Assembly (NCBI RefSeq): GCF_004193775.1
Contig: NC_041016.1
Coordinates: 39,106,547-39,170,546, forward strand
Length of the DNA: 64,000 nt
DNA from: Glycine soja
Taxonomy: Eukaryota > Streptophyta > Magnoliopsida > Fabales > Fabaceae
Reading direction: 5' to 3'
The notes under the pieces were generated by a model. It was not told the DNA's origin. It did no database searches and saw only the letters and a list, made by a program, of their open reading frames with translations. A program made the position numbers and the translations under genes. The number at the start of each line of letters is the position of its first letter. Positions within the stretch are counted from its first letter, which is position 1. Positions 55,849 to 64,000 of the stretch are shown here, piece after piece.

Positions 55849-56640
55849 TAAGGGCTATAAGGGCTATGCTTCTCTTCTTTTTGTCATATGAATCTTCTTC
55901 TTCATTTTCTTCTTGTATTGAAGATGAGGCTTTAAGGGCTATGCTTCTCTTCTTTTTGTCATTTTCTTCATTCTGATTGAGGCGTTGAAGTTCCATCTTG
56001 TGTTCCTGCAATTTACCAAATAAAGTGGCAAGAGACATGGACGAAAGATCTTTACTTTCAGAAATAGCAGTTACATTGGGCTGCCATTCCCTACTAAAAC
56101 ATCGTAAGACTTTATTAATTAAATCCTCATTAGGAAAGGTTTTTCCTAAAGATGCAAGATGGTTTACTATATGTGTAAACCTTTTTTTGCAAACTATGGA
56201 TATTTCATTTGGGTTCATCCTAAATAATTCATATTCATGGGTAAGGGTATTTATTCTAGACCTTTTTACATCTATGGTTCCTTCATGGGTTAAATGGAGA
56301 GTATCCCACATATCCTTGGCATTAGTACAATTTGACACTCTAAAGTACTCATCTATCCCTAGGGTTGCAGTGATGATGTTTTTGGCTTTGAGATCGTACT
56401 GGATTTTTCTCCTATCTTCTTCTGTCCACTGATCTCTAGGTTTTTGGGTTGTAGTGCTTGTGCTTACATCTACTATAGTGGGTATATGTGGTCTTAATTC
56501 TATTGCTTCCCATATATTTAGATCTATGGCTTCAATGAATATCTGCATGCGAGTTTTCCAATAATGGTAACCTCACCATTGAAAATGGCTGGTCTGTGAA
56601 TGGAATTTCCTTCAGGAAACAAGGGATTTGAGGAGGCCAT
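55849..56640 (-). pseudogene. Copia gag (UBN2-type), truncated
   Basis: Homologous throughout to the gag at 24196-25197. Conserved blocks: IFIEAIDLNIWEAIE, YDLKAKNIITATLGIDEYFR, RINTLTHEYELFRM, VNHLASLGKTFPNEDLINKV, LATLFGKLQEHKMELQRL. The expected start region (near 56640) is out of frame with the rest: one base is missing near 56570. At the C-terminal end a 29-bp direct repeat encodes DKKKRSIAL twice (55858-55886, 55931-55961), and the frame then runs into the LTR tail. The zinc knuckle is absent. Confidence 0.85.
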
Positions 56641-56673
56641 TTATCTTGAAGTGGTTAGACTTTCTACAAGAAA

Positions 56674-56688
56674 CCTGCTCTGATACCA
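56674..56688 (-). other. Primer binding site of deleted copia element
   Basis: Minus-strand TGGTATCAGAGCAGG two bases from the LTR, the iMet type, the same as at 25234. Confidence 0.85.
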
Positions 56689-56690
56689 CT

Positions 56691-58401
56691 TGTTGGATCG
56701 AGTGGCCTCAGAATAATTAAGAAGGGGGGGCGGGGGTTGAATTAATTATTCCAAAACCTTTACTAATTAAAAATTTACTCTTCTAAGGCTTTTACTTACG
56801 TTGTTAAGAGAATAAGGAGTAGAAGAGAAACTTAACCAAAAGTAAAAGCGGAAATTAAAATGCACAGTGGAAAGTAAAAGAGTAGGGAAGAAGGAAACAA
56901 ACACACAAGAGTTTTTATACTGGTTCGACAACAACCCGTGCCTACATCCAGTCCCCAAGCAACCTGCGGTCCTTGAGATTTCTTTCAACCTTGTAAAAAT
57001 CCTTTTACAAGCAAAGATCCACAAGGGATGTACCCTCCCTTGTTCTCTTTGAAACCCTAGTGGATGTACCCTCCACTAGAACTGATCCACAAGAGATGTA
57101 CCCTCTCTTGTTCTCAGTCAAACCCAAGTAGATGTACCCTCTACTTGTACCACAAAGGATGTACCCTCCAATGTGTTGAGACAAAGATCTCAGGCTGTTA
57201 AACCTTTGATACTTTGTGAATGGGGATACAAAAGAATTCTCAGGCGGTTCGTCCTTTGAACACTTTCGTATTAGGGAATGGGAAGAATCAAAAGAATTCT
57301 CAGACTGTGTCGTTTTGAATTCTTTGACAAGGGAGAAGGGAGACACAAAAGAATTCAGGCGGTTAGTCCTTTGTTCTTTTGGAAAAAGGAGAAGAGAGAC
57401 ACAAAAAGAATTCAGGCGGTTAGTCCTTGGCGAATTCTGTTTGGCAAAGGGAGGAGAGAATGAAAAGATGAATAGCACAAGTTTTCAAGGTTTAGAAAAC
57501 CAGAAAACTTCAGAAAGCTTTTGATACAAAGAAGAAGAAGAAGTTCAAAGAGATTGAAGGCTTGTAAAGGATTGTAAGAGATTGATTGGAAAAGTATTCA
57601 AGATTGAAAGAATGAATTTTTTTAAAAAATGCAAAACAAAGCCTTGCTTTTACAGACTCTTCATGTCTGGTCAAGAAGACCATTTAGAAGAGTTATAACC
57701 TTTTTGAAAAACTTAAAACCAATTTGAAAAAGTCAAAAACCATTTGAAGAGTTGCATCTTTTGATTTATTTAGAAACAAACACTGGTAATCGATTACCAA
57801 ATTAGTGTAATCGATTAGACAAAGCTTTTGTGTGAAAGGATGTGACTCTTCACATTTGAATTTGAATTTCAACGCTCAAAGGCACTGGTAATCGATTACC
57901 AAAACATTGTAATCGATTACAGCTTTTTGAAATTAATTGGAACGTTATAAATTCAATTTTAAAAAAATTTTCAAATCCATTTTGCTACTGGTAATCGATT
58001 ACAACAATATGGTAATCGATTACCAAAGAGTAAAAACTCTTTGGTAAACATGTTTTGAGAAAAAACCATGTGCTATTCAATTTTTGAGAAAAACCTTTTC
58101 ATACTGATCTTGATTAAGCCTTCTCTTGATTCTTGAATCTTGAGTCTTGAATCTTGATCTTGATTCTTGAGATCTTGAACCTTGAATCTTGATTCTTGAT
58201 TCTAAACTTTCTTCTTGAGTCTTGAATTCTTCTTGATTCTTATCTTGAACTCTTGAATTGTTCTTGATTCACTTGAGTTGTTCTTTGATTGATCTTTGAG
58301 CTTTTTGTCATCACCTTTGTCATCATCTTTTGTTATCATCATTGTTATCATCAAAACACCTTTGAATCATCTTTGATTCTCCATGAAGCTTTGCTTCTAC
58401 A
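56691..58401 (-). repeat. 5' LTR of deleted copia element
   Basis: 1711 bp, the full-length counterpart of 53556-55262. It contains TAATCGATTA sites at 57784-58023, direct repeats of ATGTACCCTC(C/T)(A/C)CTAG-type units (57020-57180) and AATTCAGGCGGTTAGTCC units (57240-57440), and a TTCTTGAATCTTGA run (58120-58250). Confidence 0.9.
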
Positions 58402-59134
58402 CTTATAACAAAACGTCCCCCATAGGGTGACGAAGGTAGTCTTTTCCATATCCTCCGGCGCCATTTTTATCTGATTGTAACCAGAGAACCCATCCATGAA
58501 GGAAAACAAAGCGAAATTGACCGTATTATCCATGAGGATATCGATGTGTGGCAGAGGAAAATTGTCCTTGGGACTGGCCCGATTCAGGTCCCGATAATCT
58601 ATGCACATTCGCACCTTCCCATCCTTCTTAAGGACTGGTACAATATTGGCAACCCATTCTGGGTACCGAAAGACAGCCAAAAAACCAGCGTCAAATTGTT
58701 TTTTTACCTTTTCTTTTATTTTCATGGATGTCTCGGGCTTCATCCTCCTCAGCTTTTGTTTTACCAGGGAACACTCAGGATTCAGAGGTAATTTGTGTTG
58801 TACGATGTCAGAACTCAAACCGGGCATATCTTGGTATAACTAGGCAAAGATGTCTTGGTAGTTTTTTAGCAGGGCCATCAATTCTTCACGGATGGGTGCG
58901 GTCATACCCGTGCCTATCTTCACTTCCTTTTTCCCACTGCTGGTTCCTAAGTCTACTAGTTCCGTCTCTTCTTGATGAGGACCCCTCTCTTGGTCCTCAT
59001 GGACAACTATCTTCTCCAACTCCGGGGGAAGTCCCACATCCTCGTCCTCATCACTCTCCGTCTGATCCGTTTCTTGCTTGAAATCGATGGTCGGGTCCCA
59101 GGTATTAGTACCTTTGAGGGACTCGTCGTCGGAT
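58402..59134 (-). pseudogene. pol part 1: RT N-terminal half
   Basis: 58827-58402 carries MPGLSSDIVQHKLPLNPECS, KKQFDAGFLAVFRYPEWVAN, VPVLKKDGKVRMCIDYRDLN, KDNFPLPHIDILMD and FSFMDGFSGYNQIKMAPEDM, the fingers and first palm Asp of RT. It breaks at 58402 in WGTFCYK, where the copia element is inserted. Upstream 59037-58840 is an acidic pre-RT segment ending MALLKNYQDIFA, which is normal before RT in this lineage. A stop sits between the two at about 58838. An acceptor-like ACGCCAG lies at 59135. Confidence 0.88.
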
Positions 59135-59573
59135 CTGGCGTTTTAAGCGTAAAGAAATAAACATGCAAATGAATGAGAATGGGTAGAGACACAGGAACAG
59201 ATGAAGAAAGATATTTATATTATAAATTCAGGAACAAAAGACATAAAGCCTTAACAAAAGGAAACTCTAAAGCCTAGGCCTAACCGTAGAGTTTAAAAGC
59301 CACAAAGGGTTACATTATGCTTGTCGCGTAAATGTCCGGGCGCTCCTCCACTCGCCAATTTCCTAGTCGGAAACCAAGAGGGCATGGTCGTACCAAATCT
59401 GACCCACTCGGAAAGTCATCCTCGCATATCGCAATGACTTGGCCTTCGTCTCCTAGACCCGCACTTATAAAGCTCCTACTGATGTGGCAGGGCGGGCCCC
59501 CTTCGACCTTTCGTCCCAATTGTGAACCTTGGCTTCCGCTCTTCCTTCCCGTGACACTTTTCCTTATGTCCGT
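59135..59573 (-). other. Region between protease and RT, candidate intron
   Basis: Non-coding by stop density from about 59135 to 59310. Described Ogre elements have an intron between gag-pro and RT, and a pyrimidine-rich TTTCTTTACGC followed by CAG at 59135 would serve as acceptor. A donor could not be fixed. Confidence 0.35.
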
Positions 59574-61223
59574 TTACGTGGGTTTATAGCCTAATCCAAA
59601 CTTCCCACGGTTTCCTCTGGTGCTTATCAAGCTGGTTCTGCCGCCGTTGTTCTTGCCTAAACCCATTCCGGGCTTGTAGCCATTCCCCAACATTACCCGG
59701 GCCACCATCATTGCCATATCGGACAGGCAAGGTTGCCCAGAGAAGGAATCTACGGAGGCAATGCTTACTACCTCAAAAGATTGGAAGGCTATTTCCAATG
59801 ACTCCTCCGCGGCTTCCACATACGGCATAGAGGACGGGCAACTTACCAAGATGTCTTCCTCCCCCGACACAATGACCAAATGCCCCTCTACTACGAACTT
59901 CAGTTTTTGGTGGAGTGTAGAGGGAACGATTCCCACCGAGTGGATCCACGGGCGTCCCAAAAGACAGCTGTAAGCAGGGTTAATATCCATTACTTGGAAG
60001 GTAACCTGACAGGTATAGGGGCCTATCTGTACAGGGAGGTCGATCTCTCCCCTCACCTCTCGGCGGCTGCCGTCGAAGGCACAGACCACCATGGAACTTG
60101 GCCTTAGATGGGAAGCGTTAAACGACAATTTCTCCAACATGATTTTGGGCATTACGCTTAAACTGGAACCGTTATCGATGAGTACCTAGGCCACGACGTG
60201 GTCCATGCATATGACTGACACATGCAAAGCCCTGTTATGCCCTCTCCCCTCGGCAAGGATTTCTTCTTCAGTGAAGGCGAGATAGTTGTTGGCGGTGATG
60301 TTATTGACGAGTCCTCCAAAGCCCTCTACAGAGACATCTTGGGCTACATGAGCTTCATTTAAGACCTTTACTAGCAAAGCCCGATGAGGCTCAGAGCTTA
60401 TGAGCAGTTCCAAAAGAGAGACCCTAGGCGGGGTTTTGTTGAGCTGCTCAATGACCTTGAACTTGCTTTGCTAAATAATGCGGAGGAACTCGCCTGCCTC
60501 CTCTAGCGATACTTATTTCTTGCCACAACCATCCTTTTTCTCCGGAAGACCTTTTACTGGAACATTCTCGTTCGAAGTGGGGATCATTTTGTCATCCTGT
60601 CCTTCTATTATTTTTGCCTTCCCTTTAACATTTGCGGGTTGTGTCGACAGGTCAGGGGGTGCAAACATGCGACCGCTATGGGTCATGCCGCTCAGCCCCG
60701 TAATATTGGTTACCTTGGCCGACAACGAGCTGATGTCGGTGGCCTCTTCCTTCCTTTCGCTTAGAGGCGCATACCTCCACGGAACTGCGTGGCTATTTTG
60801 GTATGGAAATGGAACAGGTTTAACTACCGAGGGGTATCGGGGCGTTTGGGGAGCTGCATCTCTGGTGAAAAATACCACCAAAGTCTTAGGCCTTCCAAAA
60901 CTTCCCTCATTTGCAGACTGCATACATATATGCTGCTCTTCACTCCCCTCATCGCCGACTTCCAGCCGGCCTCGATCTATCATCTGTTGCAATAGGTCCT
61001 CTACTACTAAACATGTTTCCATGTTATGTAGCTCGCCGGGATGCATCAAACAAGAATCTTCCCCGTGCCCACCGTGGGGAATTACGCCTCCCTTTTGTAG
61101 GGTCTCGTAGATAAACCTCCTGGGGGTCGTCACGTCCTTCAAAGGCTTGGACCTGCGCGGCCTACTCGACTCGACGACATTAATTGCTCCCCCTCCATGA
61201 TTGGCGAGCGGGTTCATTTTCAC
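59574..61223 (-). pseudogene. gag-pro linker, aspartic protease and G-patch
   Basis: 61223-60516 is the linker downstream of gag (PRRFIYETLQKGGVIPHG, HNMETCLVVEDLLQQMID). A TAA at 60513-60515, TAG at 60471-60473 and TAG at 60186-60188 break the frame. The protease starts at about 60180 with VLIDNGSS (catalytic Asp in DNGSS, the form seen in this lineage), then VQIGPYTCQVTFQVMDINPA and SCLLGRPWIH. At the C-terminal end, ARVMLGNGYKPGMGLGKNNG is a G-patch motif, a glycine-rich nucleic-acid-binding segment common after protease in Tat elements. The stops fit CAG to TAG and similar transitions. Confidence 0.85.
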
Positions 61224-61247
61224 GTTGGGCCGGTCCTCTTGAAATGT

Positions 61248-62945
61248 CAGTCATCCGGTGTCTATCAAATGTTGGACCTTGTATTTAAGGGCCAAACATT
61301 TTTCGGTGGAATGGCCCGGGGTTTTCCCATGGTATGCACAAGTTGTGTCAGGGTTATACCACTTTGGGAAAGGAGGTTGGTAGATCTTCCTGGGAGATAT
61401 CACAGCCATCTGGTTGGCGATGAGGGACAACAAGAGGTCTTTGTACGTCATTGGGATCAGGGTGAATTCTGGAGTTGGCCTCGGGGGAAAGTTCCTTATC
61501 GTGTTGGAACCGGTGCCAAAGTGGGCGTTGCCGGCCGGGCGAGTTGGGTTGGAGCTGGAGCTTGGGGTGCCTCCCTCTGGATGGGCGCAGGCGCTCTAGG
61601 TTGTACGGGTGCTGAATTGGAAGAGTCCTCGGCGCAAGCTGAGAAGCTCGGGTGATGTTGCGCGTACTGATGGGTACCGTGAGAGGTCTGCAGTGGCTTG
61701 ATCCATGCGGACGCTGAAGTGACGGCATGGGTATCTCCTTCCTTCCTTTTTGCCCCGGTTGCTCCGATCCTTCTAGCGTTGGTACTTATGGAGGAGACAT
61801 AATTGAACTTCCTTCTCTTCAAACCTACTTCGATTCTTTCCCCGACGAATACCAAGTCTGCGAAGCTGGAGGGCATGTAGCCCACTAACTTCTCATAGTA
61901 AAACACTGGCAAGGTGTCTACCATCATGGAAATCATTTCCCTTTCAACAATGGGAGGGGCCACTTGTGCTGCCAGGTCCCTCCACCGCTGAGTGTACTCT
62001 TTAAAGGTCTCGCTTTCCTTTTTAACCATGTTCTGCAGCTGAGTGCGATCAGGAGCCATATCGGAATTGTACTGATATTGCCTAAGGAAGGCAGTAACCA
62101 GATCCTTCCAAGTACGGATGCGGGAAGCTTCCTGATTAGTGTACCAAATGACCGCGGCTCCAGCCAAGCTATCATGGAAAAAGTGCATTAACAACTTTTC
62201 ATCCCTAGAATGCGCCCCCATCTTGCGACAATACATCTTGAGGTGGTTCTTAGGACAAGTTGTCCCTTTGTACTTGTCGAAATCAGGTACCTTGAATTTT
62301 GGGGGGATGACGACGTCTGGTACCAAGCAAAGATCTGCCATGTCCGTGAACGGATAGTCGCCAAAGCCTTCAATAGCTCTCAATCTCTCTTCGATGAGAT
62401 CGAGTTTCCTTCTTTCTTCCGCTACTGGGGGTGGTCCTGCTGTGGACAATAATATTGGTTGTGCTGGGAGGTTGGGCTGAGGCAATGTGTTGGGCGCCGG
62501 CCCCTCGACGGGTACTGGGGGGTAGAAATCGATGTCTCCTTGGGCATACTTCCTACGATCCTCGTGAACCTCGTCCGACTGTCAAGGAGGCTCCCCTTCA
62601 AGGATGGGGGAAGGGACATGACCGACGTCATCATGCATGACTGGTGGCGTGTAATTAGGTGGTAATCCATAAGGGTAAGCCACCCAGTTGTATCCCAAAT
62701 TGGGGTTGCTGATGTGCCCCGATGTGCTTTTTTCTCGTCCTACCACGTTTGGGAGAGGATGGTGCATGGTAGCTGGGAGAGTTAGGTCTGCTTCGGCAGC
62801 CGAACTAATAGCGACAGCAGTGGCCACGTTATTCTCCATGAGTTATCTCATTCCTAACATGGCATCCATCATGGAAGCCATTTGCTCTTTCAAAGACGAC
62901 ATGTCGGCTTTCATCTATTCCTGTGTCTCCTCTTGGTCACCCATC
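61248..62945 (-). pseudogene. Ogre-like gag
   Basis: It starts at about 62945 (MGDQEETQE). Stops at 62915-62917 (TAG), 62843-62845 (TAA), 62582-62584 (TGA) and 61248-61250 (TGA) all fit C-to-T changes on one strand or the other. The main domain, 62485-61496, has KFKVPDFDKYKGTTCPKNHL, HFFHDSLAGAAVIWYTNQEA, FLRQYQYNSDMAPDRTQLQN, ESETFKEYTQRWRDLAAQV and ERIEVGLKRRKFNY, the Retrotrans_gag capsid. A Pro/Ala/Gln-rich tail follows, then a frameshift near 61495, then YHGKTPGHSTEKCLALKYKV, an odd Cys/His knuckle. This would be the capsid protein of the element particle. Confidence 0.88.
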
Positions 62946-63176
62946 GTCCTAGATTTGGATCTGGTGCGATAGGGATGCCTTGGGGCGCGTTTAGTTATGG
63001 CGTTTTTCCTAAAAAACCAAACGTGAGGAGTAGGTAAAGAAAAATGAATGCATGCTAGAGATAAAATGCGGGAGTGATTTGATTCGCACTGATCTTTGGA
63101 GTAAAAACATGGGATAAACTCATTTTATTCAGAAAGCTATAACTAGTCAAGATCTGAGGGACAATACAAACTTCCT
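62946..63176 (-). other. Spacer between ORF1 and gag
   Basis: Short non-coding gap on the minus strand, with no feature recognised. Confidence 0.4.
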
Positions 63177-64000
63177 AGCGGTTTTTAATTATATGGGCCA
63201 TCAAGTCTATCATATGCTAACAATAGCTGAGAAGTCCATGGATCTCTTCGGGGGCGGAGCAGGTGTCCGCCATTGCTTTGGCCTTGGCTAGCAATTGGGG
63301 AAGTTCTTGACTCCCGTTCAAAGTAAGAGCAAATCGGTCCATCCACATTGTTGCCTCTTGATGTAACGAGTCGATCACCCTCCCTCTAGCCTCCTTTCCG
63401 GCGTACACTCGGGCATACTCGTCCGCCACTTTGTGCTCATGGGCCGTGGCTAGATTTAATTCTTCTTGGTACTTGCTGACGATGGCTAACATATTGGTCT
63501 CTGTCTCGCATAAATGCTGAGACAAGCTTCTCTTGGACCTTGAGCAAGCAGCTAACTCCTCTTTTAAGACCATGCTATGTGCTCGTGATTGGTCTCTCTC
63601 TTCCCTTCGAATCTTGAGCTCATTGTTGCTGCCCCACAAAGCTCCACGGAATTTGTCTCGGCCGTGCTCTTCCTTGCGAGCCCTCTTGGTTTCTTGTTCA
63701 AGGGCTCTTGCGGTATCTGCATTTCCTTCTCGTAACTCGACACACTCTTTCCGAACGTCTGTAGCGACTAACTTGAATTTTTCTTTGGCAAGTCTTGCTT
63801 TTACTAGTTCTATTTCTAGAGCTCAGACTTCTTCATCCTCTTCCGGAGCTTCGAAGTTCTCCTCGTTGATAACTTTCAATTTGGAGAGCCAATCTAACCC
63901 TTGTGTATGAACTTTCAGCCATTCATGATAACCACCGATGATGCCATTACGGATGCCCCTAAGTTCTTTATCTTTCCTTAACGGGCTTTCCCATGCCTTG
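63177..64000 (-). pseudogene. Ogre ORF1, C-terminal part (coiled coil), cut by window end
   Basis: The minus-strand frame enters from beyond 64000 and ends at TAG 63177-63179 (MAHIIKNR). Ogre elements carry an ORF upstream of gag of unknown function; its C-terminal half is a long coiled coil, as here: RARKEEHGRDKFRGALWGSN, NELKIRREERDQSRAHS, TNMLAIVSKYQEELNLATA, then NGSQELPQLLAKAKAMADTC and SAPEEIHGLLSYC. In-frame stops occur at about 63217 (TAG) and about 63822 (TGA). The N-terminal domain lies outside the window. Confidence 0.8.

Larger units (their letters stand above)
55803..58401 (-). mobile_element. Internally deleted Ty1/copia element, TSD CTTAT
   Basis: A perfect 5-bp duplication CTTAT (55798-55802, 58402-58406) proves a single insertion. 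The 5' LTR (56691-58401) is complete. The PBS and gag start follow, then gag breaks off and only the last 46 bases of the 3' LTR (55803-55848) remain. All of pol and more than 1.6 kb of 3' LTR were lost in one deletion whose join is at TTGAATTAAGGGC. It splits RT of the Ogre-like element. Confidence 0.9.
42558..64000 (-). mobile_element. Large Ogre/Tat-like Ty3/gypsy element, 5' end outside window
   Basis: Over 21 kb including two copia insertions. Minus-strand order: ORF1, gag, protease and G-patch, RT, RNase H, archaeal-type RNase H, integrase, spacer, accessory ORF, 3' UTR with tandem array, PPT, 3' LTR. Upstream ORF1, dual RNase H and a repeat-bearing 3' UTR are hallmarks of the Ogre/Tat lineage. 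Stops occur throughout gag, pro, pol and both extra ORFs, so it is dead. Its 5' LTR should lie right of the window. Confidence 0.9.

Noticed and set aside
59310..59589. ORFs on both strands between protease and RT
   Set aside because: No recognisable motif. Probably intron or linker sequence of the Ogre-like element.

Overview
The window is plant nuclear DNA, most likely from soybean or a close Glycine relative. The assignment rests on recognising legume-type repeat families (Ogre/Tat elements, SIRE-like Ty1/copia elements, Tourist MITEs, CACTA ends) and legume-like gene fragments; I could not run a search. It looks like a heterochromatic or pericentromeric block. Almost everything is LTR retrotransposons nested in one another, with two broken cellular gene pieces. 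I see no intact host gene, no tRNA or rRNA gene and no CRISPR array.

Layout. 1-2197: end of a minus-strand Ty3/gypsy element (family C), inserted in the gag of another gypsy element (2198-4437). 5056-10126: a truncated MLO-like pseudogene with recognisable exons. One of its introns holds a Tourist MITE (6964-7391) and a 1.63-kb LTR element with perfect TSDs (7408-9037). 10226-10288: a single exon of an NHX-type Na+/H+ exchanger. 11395-11852: a CACTA end with hairpin-forming subterminal repeats. 13232-13754: a TIR element. About 13900-16966: a Ty1/copia LTR remnant split by a solo Ogre-like LTR (15255-16856). 17152-19979: a 2.8-kb solo LTR. 20481-25868: a Ty1/copia element with gag and a 3' accessory ORF but no pol. 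26767-30653: two solo LTRs of family C in inverted orientation whose TSDs are exchanged, the mark of an inversion of the DNA between them. 32397-34835: fragments of Athila-like elements. 34839-37214: 5' end of a plus-strand Ogre-like element. 37215-42371: a family C element with two dissimilar LTRs and unmatched flanks. 42558 to the window end: more than 21 kb of a minus-strand Ogre/Tat element.

The large Ogre-like element reads, on the minus strand: ORF1 (coiled coil), gag, protease with G-patch, RT, RNase H, second (archaeal-type) RNase H, integrase, a downstream accessory ORF, a long 3' UTR with a 64-bp tandem array (44463-46570), PPT and 3' LTR. Its pol is split by a solo copia LTR (53556-55262) and an internally deleted copia element (55803-58401). 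Many nonsense codons, most explicable as C-to-T transitions, show it is dead.

The most interesting signal is that two unrelated retrotransposons here, one Ty1/copia and one Ty3/gypsy (Ogre), each carry between coding region and 3' LTR an extra sense ORF of the same protein family. I match this to the 'putative plant transposon protein' type by eye. The copia copy is preceded by what looks like its own promoter: a TATA box below a cluster of TAATCGATTA palindromes, the arrangement also found in the copia LTRs of this window.
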